Below, piece by piece: positions 8,565-17,413 of a stretch of DNA of 53,953 nt. Made by a program: the position numbers and the translations under genes. The notes under the pieces were generated by a model, which saw only the letters and a list, made by a program, of their open reading frames with translations, ran no database searches and was not told the origin of the DNA. The DNA lies in contig JAQWQJ010000091.1 of the NCBI GenBank assembly GCA_029244725.1, positions 1 to 53,953 of the forward strand, read 5' to 3'. How positions within the stretch are numbered: the first letter of the stretch is position 1; the number at the start of each line of letters is the position of its first letter. Source of the stretch: Paracoccaceae bacterium. GTDB taxonomy: Bacteria; Pseudomonadota; Alphaproteobacteria; Rhodobacterales; Rhodobacteraceae.

Positions 8565-8805
8565 TCTTTGCACAAGCTTTCGCCGGCCCAGTCGACGGTT
8601 TCGAACTACGTAGGCAGGTCATTATGGAATGCTTGGCGGACTTAGCAAGATCATTTTTTTGGATTTATTGGGTTCATTGTACTTGCCGCTTACAGACTTC
8701 TAAAGAAAGAGGACTAGATTGAAAACAACGCGCTCCAAATTTTGGAAGAGCGTGCGTGGGGACATTGACGTGAAGGAACTCAGTCAAAGAAATGCTCTGA
8801 TCCAA
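8565..8805 (+). pseudogene. SHOCT small membrane protein, decayed copy
   Basis: Frame-shifted, stop-containing remnant of the protein encoded at 12248-12556. Recognisable pieces are a hydrophobic stretch (FGFIGFIVLAAYRLLKK) and, after a stop, NALQILEERAWGDIDVKEL, which aligns with the SHOCT motif ALAILEERFARGEIDEDEF of the intact gene. It keeps the same position, directly downstream of the kinase copy. Boundaries are approximate. Confidence 0.7.
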
Positions 8806-8879
8806 AAAAAGGGTGGCCAAATTGAGCAATCGTAGTCGGCCAAAATTTCTATCTACTTCAAATTGCGGTCTGAGTAATG

Positions 8880-9375
8880 GTTGGGCGATCTCTGCATGGG
8901 CACATGACGACTTATTTCCAGCATTTAAGGCTGTTGAAGCCTATTTACCAACTGCGGTTTCATTTCTCAAAAATACACCCAGTGGGCAGATTCACATCGT
9001 GCCTTCGTGGTTTTCCCTTTTCTGTACGTTGCTGGCACAGTCTGGCAATTCGTTACACAGTGGGAATTGGTCGGCCAAGATTTTGTGAGGCTGGAGAAAT
9101 CTACGTTGCTGATCGCAATGAACGGCCTTACTGGGGCGCGACAAAAGACTTGTTGAACGTTAGCCAGAGCGCTATGTCTCTCTGTCAAAAAGGTTGCCTG
9201 GAGGGCTGAATAACCCCTGTACGCAAGACTGCTCTATCTTTTCAGACAGGTCGTTGGGATACCTAGCCGTGCATTCATGGAACGAACGATCCTTTGACGA
9301 TTGCACGGCGGATCTCAACTGGACATGAACAGCTGTTCAACCTTGTCAACGTTTTCGATGAACAAAAAATGCTGA
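8880..9375 (+). pseudogene. L,D-transpeptidase (YkuD), decayed copy
   Basis: A remnant of the gene at 16801-17382, broken by stops and frameshifts. Conserved islands are AIRYTVGIGRPRFCEAGEIY, then RNERPYWGATKD, then IHGTNDPLTIARRI in successive frames. The catalytic segment SNGCAR of the intact enzyme here reads STGHEQ, so the nucleophilic Cys is replaced by His as well as the frame being disrupted. Boundaries are approximate. It completes a kinase-SHOCT-transpeptidase order that parallels the intact island but without the ccm genes between. Confidence 0.72.
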
Positions 9376-9402
9376 CAATGCCACAACTCTCAGAGACTGA
9401 TG

Positions 9403-9954
9403 CTAATTATCCATATTGTCTGATTGCAAACGCATCCGGTCGGCTGGAGAAACCATTTCACTTTGAATCGCCAAGCCATCACCGTCTGCATCGAGGATCT
9501 GGAAAAAATCCACCAGATTTTCCCGCATCATTTCCATGTACATAGGTTCGAACTCCTTTAAAGTTAGCGAGCCATTGCCATCCATGTCGAAGCTGTTCAT
9601 CATTTCTGGCCCCATTTTTGAAAATGGACTCTGAGAAAAGCCTGATCCACCCATACCGTTCGCGCCCATCATCCCACCATGCATTTGTATCACCATATGC
9701 ATCATATTCATCATCATCGCGTTATGACCACCCATTCCAGACGCATGCATACCATGGCCACCCATTCCGGTAGAATGCACCCCATGGTTGCACTTTTGGT
9801 TGCCTGAGTGCATTTTTTCAGATGACGACTGCCCCTTGGCGTTCATTTCGGCCACATTTCCGGTTATTTCATGATGATTGGCGTCAGCAAACGCGCTTCC
9901 TGCTCCGAACACCGTGAACGCCAAAGCTGTGATTGTTACTTTTGCTTGTGACAT
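9403..9954 (-). CDS. Secreted Met/His-rich EF-hand protein
   Basis: A 183-residue protein with a signal peptide (MSQAKVTITALAFTVFGAGS, cleaved near AFA). The start at 9954 is preceded by AAGGAAA. Residues 55-120 are very rich in Met, His and Gly (GMGGHGMHASGMGGHNA, then runs of Met), as in periplasmic copper-binding proteins. Two EF-hand loops follow: DMDGNGSLTLKEF, which is canonical, and DADGDGLAIQSEM, which is less regular. It is divergent from the response regulator gene, with about 160 bases between. A periplasmic copper buffer or sensor is likely, but the exact role is unknown. Confidence 0.75.
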   Translation of the reverse strand: MSQAKVTITALAFTVFGAGSAFADANHHEITGNVAEMNAKGQSSSEKMHSGNQKCNHGVHSTGMGGHGMHASGMGGHNAMMMNMMHMVIQMHGGMMGANGMGGSGFSQSPFSKMGPEMMNSFDMDGNGSLTLKEFEPMYMEMMRENLVDFFQILDADGDGLAIQSEMVSPADRMRLQSDNMDN

Positions 9955-10114
9955 GATATTTCCTTTCGTTAGTCTACCCGATTTACTTAACCGCGCTTTT
10001 AACAAGCGAAAGATCGCCGCTGTTTCGCGATTGTACTCGCCTGTCGCAAACGCCAAGCTCTGATACACTTGGTGACAAAATTGGGCCTGCCGCAGAAAGA
10101 CTCCTTGGAATAAA

Positions 10115-10846
10115 ATGACTGTAATGCCTCATGTGCCGCACATAATGGTGGTCGATGACCACCAACAAATTCGAGACAGCTTATCCCGCTTTCTTGAGAA
10201 AAACGGACTGCGTGTCACGTCTGCCAAAGACGCGCACGACATGGAAATCAAGCTCGCCGCCGGCAATTTTGATTTGATTGTGCTGGATGTCATGATGCCG
10301 GGCGAGGACGGTCTTTCGGTATGTAAAAGAATGGCTGCTTCTTCAGACATTCCCATTATTTTACTAACCGCGTTATCCGAGGATACCGATCGGATTGTCG
10401 GGTTGGAACTGGGGGCTGATGACTATCTTCCAAAACCCTTCAACCCCAGAGAGTTGCTAGCGAGAATTAAGGCTGTCTTACGCCGAGCCGAAAAAACCGA
10501 GGTGTTTACGGGCGCTCTTGTGGGAAAGGTTCTGCGCTTTGCCCATTTAACCCTGCACGCAGACCGGCAAGTATTAGTTGACGAAAATGGCACGGAAACT
10601 CCGCTGACACCGTCAGATTTCAAACTGCTGGCCGCAATGTTGGAACGGCCCGGGGTGGTTCTCAGTCGAGATCAATTACTCGACCTGTCACAAGGGACCT
10701 CAACCGGGCCGCTTGATCGAAGAGTAGACAACCAGATATCTCGCCTGCGCAGAAAGATAGAAACCGATATTCTGAGACCGAAGATAATTAAAACAATCAG
10801 AAGCGGCGGCTATTGTTTTTCAGCTGATGTCGAGGTCGCTGAATGA
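10115..10846 (+). CDS. OmpR-family response regulator
   Basis: A 243-residue two-domain regulator. The receiver domain has acidic pocket DD at 14-15, phospho-acceptor Asp58 (LIVLDVMMPGEDG), Thr in ILLTAL and Lys in YLPKPF. A C-terminal winged helix follows (LTPSDFKLLAAMLERPG; VDNQISRLRRKIE). The stop overlaps the start of the kinase gene in an ATGA, so both are made together. A start at 10124 (MPHVPH) is also possible. From its place in the island it probably responds to envelope or copper stress and controls the downstream cytochrome/transpeptidase genes; that is inference. Confidence 0.9.
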   Translation: MTVMPHVPHIMVVDDHQQIRDSLSRFLEKNGLRVTSAKDAHDMEIKLAAGNFDLIVLDVMMPGEDGLSVCKRMAASSDIPIILLTALSEDTDRIVGLELGADDYLPKPFNPRELLARIKAVLRRAEKTEVFTGALVGKVLRFAHLTLHADRQVLVDENGTETPLTPSDFKLLAAMLERPGVVLSRDQLLDLSQGTSTGPLDRRVDNQISRLRRKIETDILRPKIIKTIRSGGYCFSADVEVAE

Positions 10847-12246
10847 AAAATGGGTATCTCACGTCTCTGCGTGTTCAGTTGATTTTGCTCATTTTGGCAG
10901 CACTCACAGCCGCCCAACTTGTTAGTCTGTGGCTTTTCGCGGACGAGCGCAGTCTAGCCATTCAAGCGGCGATGGGATTTGAGGCCGCAGGACGCGCTGC
11001 AAATGTTGCACGCTTAATTGAAGAAGCACCCGAAGACTTGCGCGAGTCCGTTTTGCGCGCCGCCAACTCGCCTCTTGTCAGATTCGAATTAACCGATGTT
11101 CCACTTGTAAATCACTCTGATCATTCGGATGGAAACCTTGTGGAAACAAGAATCCGCAAGCTTCTAAACGACAGTTATAGCCGAGATATTCGGGTTGAGT
11201 TGCACCAGATCGAAGGCGAACTTTTGCCACTGCCAAACCTTGCCCAAGACATGACTGAAATGCATGTGGCCATGATGCAAGGCAAGCTAAATGCCGTCGA
11301 GATGAACCTGTCGATTTCCATATCCGGTGGGCAGTGGCTCAATGTCAGCACACGCTTTGAACGACCCCCTATACAATGGCCGCTATATTCGATGATGACT
11401 TTCGGACTGACTGCCACTGCACTTCTGGTAGCCGTGTCCTGGTTCGTCATGTCTGGCCTTTTGGGGCCTTTACGACGCCTCGCTAAAGCATCAGAAGACC
11501 TGGGTCGAGGGGAAGACGTATCTCACTTGCCCGTGAAAGGGCCTCTTGAGGTGCGTGAGTTGACGGCTGGCTTCAATCGGATGCAAGAACGACTGACCCG
11601 GTATATTTCAGATCGAACCAGCATGCTTGCGGCCATGGGGCACGACCTGCGTTCGCCGCTCACGGCTATTCGGGTTCGCGCCGAAATGGTGGACGACGAA
11701 GAGACGCGAGAAAGTCTTACGGCTTCGGTTGAAGAAATGCATGAGATGGTCGAAGCAACGCTAAATTTTGCACGAGGCCTGTCAAAAAACGAGCCGGTTC
11801 AAAACATAGATCTATTGCCGTTTCTTCAGCTTATAATGGCGGGGATGGTCGCGGACTTCGAAATAATCCGGGGCCCGGATCAACGTGTTCGTATCCGACC
11901 AAATGCGATGAAGCGTGCCCTGAAAAATGTGATTGAGAATGCCTTACGATACGGAAAAATCGCGTCGGTAGAATGGTCCATAAAGGATGGAGACGTTCTG
12001 ATTAGCGTCACAGACAATGGACCGGGCCTCCCTGACGACGCTCTCGAACGAGTATTTGATCCGTTTTTCCGTCTTGATGAAAGCCGATCACTCGAAACGG
12101 GCGGCCACGGTTTGGGGCTTTCAATCGCGCGTTCAATCATTCGGGCACACGGTGGCAACATTACACTATCCAACCGGGAAATCGGTGGTCTGGAAGTCAT
12201 TGTGAGGCTTCCAATTTCCCAAACCAAAACAAGCAATGGAGATTAA
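10843..12246 (+). CDS. Sensor histidine kinase (HAMP, EnvZ-like)
   Basis: A 467-residue inner-membrane kinase with TM1 at about 10-30, a periplasmic sensor of about 150 residues, TM2 at about 183-204 and a HAMP linker. The H-box is GHDLRSPLT with His267. The ATPase domain has N-box Asn366 (VIENALRY), G1 DNGPGLP at 391-397 and G2 GGHGLGLSIARSI. All catalytic motifs are intact, unlike the copy at 7132. It is coupled to the response regulator upstream and followed closely by the SHOCT gene. The sensor contains few Met or Cys residues beyond HVAMMQG, so the ligand is not obvious. Confidence 0.92.
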   Translation: MKNGYLTSLRVQLILLILAALTAAQLVSLWLFADERSLAIQAAMGFEAAGRAANVARLIEEAPEDLRESVLRAANSPLVRFELTDVPLVNHSDHSDGNLVETRIRKLLNDSYSRDIRVELHQIEGELLPLPNLAQDMTEMHVAMMQGKLNAVEMNLSISISGGQWLNVSTRFERPPIQWPLYSMMTFGLTATALLVAVSWFVMSGLLGPLRRLAKASEDLGRGEDVSHLPVKGPLEVRELTAGFNRMQERLTRYISDRTSMLAAMGHDLRSPLTAIRVRAEMVDDEETRESLTASVEEMHEMVEATLNFARGLSKNEPVQNIDLLPFLQLIMAGMVADFEIIRGPDQRVRIRPNAMKRALKNVIENALRYGKIASVEWSIKDGDVLISVTDNGPGLPDDALERVFDPFFRLDESRSLETGGHGLGLSIARSIIRAHGGNITLSNREIGGLEVIVRLPISQTKTSNGD

Positions 12247-12247
12247 A

Positions 12248-12556
12248 ATGAAGATGCGAAACTTTGCCTTCGCAAGCGCCGCAATTCTTGCGGCTTCAGC
12301 AGCAACGGCGGGTCCAAATGATGACTATGGATACGGCCACATGTGGGGTGGAGGCTTTGGTATGATGGGAGGCGGACTAATGATGCTTTTGTTTTGGAGC
12401 CTCATCATCGCACTTATCTTTTTCGCTGTCCGCTGGTTTTACAACAAAGAACGTGGCTCCGGATCGGATGCTCTGGCAATCTTGGAAGAACGATTTGCCC
12501 GTGGAGAAATAGACGAGGACGAATTCAATCACCGTAAGTCTTTTCTCAATAGCTGA
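12248..12556 (+). CDS. Small SHOCT-domain membrane protein
   Basis: A 102-residue protein starting MKMRNFAFASAAILAASAA (signal or first TM), then a Gly/Met/Tyr-rich segment (YGYGHMWGGGFGMMGGG), one strong TM helix (LMMLLFWSLIIALIFFAVRW) and a C-terminal SHOCT motif (ALAILEERFARGEIDEDEF). I chose 12248 because GGAG lies just upstream and the earlier in-frame ATG overlaps the kinase. SHOCT motifs are short helical tails of unknown function. Small SHOCT proteins with Met-rich segments recur next to copper genes, which suggests but does not prove a metal-related role. Confidence 0.75.
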   Translation: MKMRNFAFASAAILAASAATAGPNDDYGYGHMWGGGFGMMGGGLMMLLFWSLIIALIFFAVRWFYNKERGSGSDALAILEERFARGEIDEDEFNHRKSFLNS

Positions 12557-12607
12557 TTTTTCAAATAACACGCTTCTGACCACCACTCATGAATTGCGAG
12601 CCCTACA

Positions 12608-14608
12608 ATGATCCCTGAACTCGGCCATTTTGCTTTGGCTCTGGCACTTTCGCTTGCGCTTGTGCAATCGATCCTCCCGATTGTTGGTGCGGGTAAAAAC
12701 GACTTGCGATTAATGCAATCAGCCAGTGCAACCGCCTACGGTCAGGTTGTTTTTGTGGGGCTCGCATTCGCAGCTTTGATGAACGCTTTTGTAACTTCAG
12801 ACTTTACAGTGCTCAACGTTGCAAGCAATTCGAACTCATTAAAGCCGATGATTTATAAGGTAGCTGCGACTTGGGGAAGCCATGAGGGGTCGCTTCTGCT
12901 TTGGGTGTTTATCCTTACTCTCTTCGGAGCCAGTGTGTCTCTTTTTGGGTCCAATCTACCGGCAACACTCAAAGCTCGAACACTTTCTGTTCAAGCATGG
13001 ATCAGCGTTGGATTCTTGAGCTTCATGCTGTTCACATCAAATCCATTCGATCGGGTATTTCCACCCCCTTTGGATGGGTCGGACCTAAACCCTTTGCTTC
13101 AAGATATTGGGTTAGCGATGCACCCACCGCTCTTGTATTTTGGGTACGTCGGGTTTTCGATCGTGTTTTCCTTTGCAGCGGCGGCTTTGATCGAAGGAAG
13201 GGTTGACGCGGCTTGGGCGCGATGGGTCCGCCCTTGGACGCTGGCCGCCTGGATCAGTCTTACGGCAGGTATAGGGCTCGGGTCGTGGTGGGCATACTAT
13301 GAACTTGGCTGGGGCGGTTGGTGGTTCTGGGACCCTGTCGAAAACGTCAGCTTCATGCCGTGGCTTTTAGGCACCGCGTTACTTCATTCAGCAATAGTCA
13401 CGGAAAAACGCGACGCTTTTAAAAGCTGGACAGTGCTACTGGCAATCCTGACCTTTTCACTATCATTACTGGGCACATTTATCGTGCGTTCAGGATTGCT
13501 AACTTCGGTGCATGCCTTCGCTGTCGACCCCGAGCGCGGGGTATATATTCTCGGTTTGCTGGCCGTATCAATTGGTGGCTCCTTGGGGCTTTATGCCTGG
13601 AGGGCACCAACCATGGAGGGCGGCGGTCTGTTCAAGCCCATCAGCCGTGAAGCAGGGCTATTGGTGAATAATCTGATATTGGGCGCGGCAACAGGAACCG
13701 TGCTGTTCGGCACATTATATCCCTTGTTTCTCGAAGCTGTCACCAGTGACAAAGTCTCGGTTGGTCCTCAATTTTTCAATGCAGCCTTCATTCCGATGAT
13801 GCTGCCGTTGGTATTGGCAATGGGAATGGGGCCACTTCTTTCATGGAAGCGCGCAGACCTGTTCGGGGTGTTACAACGCCTGAAATTTGCGGCTTTGTTA
13901 AGCCTGATCGCATCCCTGATCGTGTGGTATTTATCCGAGCGTGGTCCGGTGTTGGCCTACGTGTCTCTGCTTCTCGCATTTTGGCTGATGTTTGCGACAC
14001 TTCGTGAATGGGCTTTGCGCATTCGACTGTTTGAAACCGACATGCCGACAGCGATAAGACGCGCGCGTAATCTTCCGCGGTCTTCCTACGGAATGACCAT
14101 TGCCCATTTGGGTGTGGCGATCGTGATGTTGGGAATGATTGGATCAAGTGTCTGGAAATCAGAAGAGATCGCGTTCGTCGAACCGGGCACTGTTCTTTCG
14201 ATCAGCGATTTCAAAGTGACCTTCGAAGGAGTTGAGCGAACAAGAGGGCCCAATTATTTTGCCGATCGAGGGGCGCTGCGGGTCGAACGGGACGGTGAAT
14301 ATGTAACCACGTTATATCCCGAGCGTCGCACTTACCCTGTTGCCCAAACGACGACCACCGAGTCCGCAATCCGTTCAACACCTGCGGGTGACCTCTACGC
14401 TTCAATCACAGAACCCGCGTCGGAAATCGCTGAAGATGCGGGGGCTTGGACATTGCGCATTCTGTACGAACCGTTGATTGGTTTCATTTGGCTTGGATCA
14501 ATCATGCTGTGTTTTGGGGGTCTGCTGTCACTTTCAGACCGCCGACTTCGGGTGGGTGCCCCCAAAAAATCGGAGTCGCGTCATGCTCAAGCACAGGCGG
14601 CAGAGTGA
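12608..14608 (+). CDS. ccmF: Cytochrome c haem lyase subunit CcmF
   Basis: A 666-residue polytopic membrane protein with the tryptophan-rich WWD signature (WGGWWFWDPVENVSFMPWLL at about 237-256) and the histidines flanking it (for example the WGSHEGSLLLWV and MHPPLLY regions). CcmF takes haem from holo-CcmE and attaches it to apocytochrome c together with CcmH and CcmI. Length is normal. It heads a tight ccmF-ccmG-ccmH-ccmI run. The haem delivery genes ccmABCDE are not in the window, so they must be supplied from elsewhere in the genome. Confidence 0.95.
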   Translation: MIPELGHFALALALSLALVQSILPIVGAGKNDLRLMQSASATAYGQVVFVGLAFAALMNAFVTSDFTVLNVASNSNSLKPMIYKVAATWGSHEGSLLLWVFILTLFGASVSLFGSNLPATLKARTLSVQAWISVGFLSFMLFTSNPFDRVFPPPLDGSDLNPLLQDIGLAMHPPLLYFGYVGFSIVFSFAAAALIEGRVDAAWARWVRPWTLAAWISLTAGIGLGSWWAYYELGWGGWWFWDPVENVSFMPWLLGTALLHSAIVTEKRDAFKSWTVLLAILTFSLSLLGTFIVRSGLLTSVHAFAVDPERGVYILGLLAVSIGGSLGLYAWRAPTMEGGGLFKPISREAGLLVNNLILGAATGTVLFGTLYPLFLEAVTSDKVSVGPQFFNAAFIPMMLPLVLAMGMGPLLSWKRADLFGVLQRLKFAALLSLIASLIVWYLSERGPVLAYVSLLLAFWLMFATLREWALRIRLFETDMPTAIRRARNLPRSSYGMTIAHLGVAIVMLGMIGSSVWKSEEIAFVEPGTVLSISDFKVTFEGVERTRGPNYFADRGALRVERDGEYVTTLYPERRTYPVAQTTTTESAIRSTPAGDLYASITEPASEIAEDAGAWTLRILYEPLIGFIWLGSIMLCFGGLLSLSDRRLRVGAPKKSESRHAQAQAAE

Positions 14609-14611
14609 TCC

Positions 14612-15172
14612 ATGAAACGCATACTTGCATTTGCGCCATTGGTGATAGCCCTAATATTTGGTGGGTTTTTTCTATGGGGCTTAAACCCGGACCGCGACCC
14701 GAACGAAATACCGTCAGCTTTGATATCTCAACCGGCCCCGAATTTTGACTTGCCGGCCGTAGAAGGACTGGAATCCCCTGGATTTTCCCGAAGCGATTTC
14801 GACGATCTGGACAAAACTGTCATCGTCAATGTCTTCGCATCATGGTGCGTTCCCTGTCGTGCTGAACATGCTGTTTTGACCAGTTTCGTCGAACAGGATG
14901 GCGCCCGTTTGTTTGGCATCAACTACAAAGACAAGCCTGAGGATGCGGTGGAATGGCTGGAAAATCTTGGAAATCCTTATGAACGAATTGGTGCCGACTT
15001 TAACGGGCGGGCTGGAATCGAATGGGGTATATCAGGTGTACCCGAGACCTTTATCGTCGGCGAGGATGGCACCGTTATCTACCGTTTTGTCGGACCAGTT
15101 GTTGGTGATGCGCAGTATTCGAAATTCCATACAGCACTGTTGGCGGCTGGTGCCATAGAAGGGCAAAACTAA
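14612..15172 (+). CDS. ccmG: Thiol:disulfide oxidoreductase CcmG/DsbE
   Basis: A 186-residue membrane-anchored thioredoxin-like protein: N-terminal TM helix (about 5-23), active site WCVPC with Cys79 and Cys82, and the CcmG-type cis-Pro segment GVPETF near 147. CcmG keeps the haem-binding CXXCH cysteines of apocytochromes reduced, acting with CcmH and receiving electrons from a DsbD-type protein; the ScsB-like protein encoded at 17414 could be that donor. It starts three bases after the ccmF stop. Confidence 0.93.
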   Translation: MKRILAFAPLVIALIFGGFFLWGLNPDRDPNEIPSALISQPAPNFDLPAVEGLESPGFSRSDFDDLDKTVIVNVFASWCVPCRAEHAVLTSFVEQDGARLFGINYKDKPEDAVEWLENLGNPYERIGADFNGRAGIEWGISGVPETFIVGEDGTVIYRFVGPVVGDAQYSKFHTALLAAGAIEGQN

Positions 15173-15173
15173 T

Positions 15174-15644
15174 ATGCGGATAGTATTCATCGTCATCCTA
15201 TCCCTTTTCCCTTTCGCGGGTTTGGCTGTTGAACCGGATGAAATTCTGTCTGATCCGGTATTGGAAGAGCGGGCACGTGTTATTTCCAAAGAACTCAGAT
15301 GTGTTGTCTGCAAAAATCAGGACATAGACAGTTCGAATGCAGGTGTCGCCAGAGACCTGCGTTTATTGGTGCGCGAAAGGCTGGTCACCGGCGACACAAA
15401 TGAAGAAATCCTCGCCTACATCCAAGCACGCTATGGTGACTTCGTATTGCTTAAACCGCCGTTTAAACCAGAAACTTATTTGCTTTGGTTTGCTCCCCCG
15501 CTGCTGGCGTTAATCTCCATAATTATCGGGGCCATGGTGCTTTTCAAATCCCGAAACCGAAAAGTGCGGTGCTCTTTAACTGCGTCAGATGAAAAAGAAG
15601 TTGCGCAAATTCTTACCGCGTTCGGTACCGGAGACAACAAATGA
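15174..15644 (+). CDS. ccmH: Cytochrome c maturation protein CcmH
   Basis: A 156-residue protein with a signal peptide, the redox motif LRCVVC (Cys43 and Cys46; the usual form is LRCxxCQNQ and here it is LRCVVCKNQD), the three-helix bundle characteristic of CcmH/CcmL and one C-terminal TM helix (LLWFAPPLLALISIIIGAMV). It would reduce apocytochrome cysteines within the haem lyase complex. It starts one base after ccmG and overlaps ccmI by four bases. Confidence 0.92.
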   Translation: MRIVFIVILSLFPFAGLAVEPDEILSDPVLEERARVISKELRCVVCKNQDIDSSNAGVARDLRLLVRERLVTGDTNEEILAYIQARYGDFVLLKPPFKPETYLLWFAPPLLALISIIIGAMVLFKSRNRKVRCSLTASDEKEVAQILTAFGTGDNK

Positions 15645-16804
15645 TTTGGGGACTAATATCTGCGATGGCCATTTTGTCGTCAGCAATTCTACTGGGCCAA
15701 CTGGCACGCAAGTCCAACGCATCGGTATCGCCCCAAAACGCAGTTTTAAGCGTGCTGAATGACCAGTTATTGGAAGTCCAACGAGACACGGCACGCGGAT
15801 TGATTTCCGAAAAAGAAGCACATGCTGCGGATCAGGAAATTAAACGGCGGATATTAGCACTTGGCCGCCAGAACGTCACAATCTCATCGGGTAATTTCGG
15901 CAACATCGCCATCGTTATCGCAGCCGTGTTTGTCCCGCTCTTGGCAGTAACTTATTACAATTTTGCAGGCGAGCCCGATATTGCCAGCGTCGCTTTTGCC
16001 GACCGAAAAGAGGAGCTTGCAGAACAGCGCCGCAGTGAAGACTTGACCGGTCGGCTTGCCGATCAACTGCAAAACGACCCGGACGGTGGCACATTGGAGG
16101 GTTGGATGCTTTTGGGGCAAACCTATATCCGGATGGGTCGCAGCGCCGACGCTGCAATTTCCTTCGAAAACGCGTCTGAAAAAGATGGCGCGGACTCGGT
16201 TGTGTTCTCGATGCTAGCTGAGGCTTTGATTTTTGCCGAACAGGGTGTTGTCACGTCGCAAGCGGAACGAGCCATTGATACCGCGGTGTTACTTAATCCG
16301 ACGAATCCTGCCGCGAGTTACTACAAAGCTCTGGCATTATCCCAAAACGGCAAAGACATCGAAGCCCACAACACGCTGTTAGCGCGATTGAACAGCGCAA
16401 CGGATTTCGCACCGTGGATGGAAACATTTGTTACCAGAGCGAATGTCATTGCGGAAAGTATTGATAGGGAGGCAATCAGCTTGGTTGACTTTGCGCCTAT
16501 TATGAATGCCAGCACACCTGGCCCAACCGCAGAAGATGTTCAAGCTGCCGGCGAGATGTCGGAAGAAGACCGCAACGACTTCATCAAATCCATGGTGGCC
16601 CGGCTTGCAGACCGCTTGCAGGACGAACCAGACGACTTGGACGGATGGATGAGACTCGGCAACGCCTATCGGGTACTGAACGAATCGGAGAATGCAATAT
16701 CAGCTTATTCTAAAGCCGAGGCGCTTCTCCTGAACATGCCGTCCACCGATCCACAACGCGCAGAAGTAGATAATGCACTAGAAAATCTGAAAGGTTCGAA
16801 GTGA
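15641..16804 (+). CDS. ccmI: Cytochrome c biogenesis protein CcmI (TPR)
   Basis: A 387-residue protein with two N-terminal TM segments (about 1-18 and 85-105) and a periplasmic TPR domain. Repeats include DGGTLEGWMLLGQTYIRMGR near 147 and PDDLDGWMRLGNAYRVLNES near 333. CcmI is the apocytochrome chaperone that presents CXXCH-containing C-termini to CcmF/CcmH. Length is within the alphaproteobacterial range. The start overlaps the ccmH stop and the stop overlaps the GTG of the L,D-transpeptidase gene, so all five genes look co-transcribed. Confidence 0.88.
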   Translation: MIWGLISAMAILSSAILLGQLARKSNASVSPQNAVLSVLNDQLLEVQRDTARGLISEKEAHAADQEIKRRILALGRQNVTISSGNFGNIAIVIAAVFVPLLAVTYYNFAGEPDIASVAFADRKEELAEQRRSEDLTGRLADQLQNDPDGGTLEGWMLLGQTYIRMGRSADAAISFENASEKDGADSVVFSMLAEALIFAEQGVVTSQAERAIDTAVLLNPTNPAASYYKALALSQNGKDIEAHNTLLARLNSATDFAPWMETFVTRANVIAESIDREAISLVDFAPIMNASTPGPTAEDVQAAGEMSEEDRNDFIKSMVARLADRLQDEPDDLDGWMRLGNAYRVLNESENAISAYSKAEALLLNMPSTDPQRAEVDNALENLKGSK

Positions 16805-17382
16805 GACGTAGAACATTTATATCATCAGGTTTTTTTACCGTTTCTATCGGTGTTGCGGTTCCAGCATTCGCACATGATGACATCATCCCAAACTACGAGA
16901 TTCCCGATGAATTTGAGCCTCGGGAAGTTTGGCTGAAAAACGATTTTCCAGCCGGTGAAATACACATAGCTCCTTCACAGTTTGCTCTCTATTGGACGCT
17001 GCCAGACAACCGTGCCATTCGGTATATCGTCGGGATTGGTCGGCCAGGCCTTTATGAAGCGGGTGAGTACTACATTGGAGATCGGCGGGAATGGCCGTAC
17101 TGGGCCCCGACACCAGACATGATCGAACGGGAACCAGACCATTACGGCCCATTGGCCGAAGGACTTCCTGGCGGGTTGGATAATCCACTTGGTGCCAGGG
17201 CGCTTTATCTTTTTCAAGCCGGCCGCGGGGACACCTATCTACGCATCCATGGAACCAACGACCCGTCTACGATCGCAAAAAGGGTTTCAAACGGCTGTGC
17301 TCGACTTGTGAACTCGCAACTGATTGATTTATACAATCGTGTCCCTGTCGGGACGAAAGTTGTTCTTCATCCGATTTCATAA
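16801..17382 (+). CDS. L,D-transpeptidase (YkuD family), canonical active site
   Basis: A 193-residue secreted protein with a GTG start overlapping the ccmI stop. The N-terminus MRRRTFISSG is Tat-like, with cleavage after AFA near residue 24. The YkuD core shows IGRPGLYEAGEY, WPYWAPTPDM, then His150 in RIHGTND and SNGCAR with the nucleophile Cys166 and Arg168. Such enzymes form 3-3 peptidoglycan crosslinks or attach proteins to peptidoglycan in the periplasm. It ends the RR-kinase-SHOCT-ccm operon. Copper is reported to inhibit L,D-transpeptidases through the catalytic Cys, so a variant encoded inside a copper island is suggestive. Confidence 0.88.
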   Translation: MRRRTFISSGFFTVSIGVAVPAFAHDDIIPNYEIPDEFEPREVWLKNDFPAGEIHIAPSQFALYWTLPDNRAIRYIVGIGRPGLYEAGEYYIGDRREWPYWAPTPDMIEREPDHYGPLAEGLPGGLDNPLGARALYLFQAGRGDTYLRIHGTNDPSTIAKRVSNGCARLVNSQLIDLYNRVPVGTKVVLHPIS

Positions 17383-17392
17383 AGCGCATTGA

Positions 17393-17413
17393 TGCTCGCG
17401 AAGTTTGCGAGTG
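17393..17413. terminator. Possible weak bidirectional hairpin
   Basis: CTCGC at 17395-17399 pairs with GCGAG at 17407-17411 in the 30-base gap between convergent genes. The stem is short and there is no strong T-run, so the terminator role rests mainly on position. Confidence 0.3.

Noticed and set aside
9660-9800. Short repeated units (CATGCAT and CACCCATTCC types) that could look like a small repeat array
   Set aside because: They are the codon-level result of the Met/Gly/His-rich stretch in the EF-hand protein, not an independent repeat or CRISPR.
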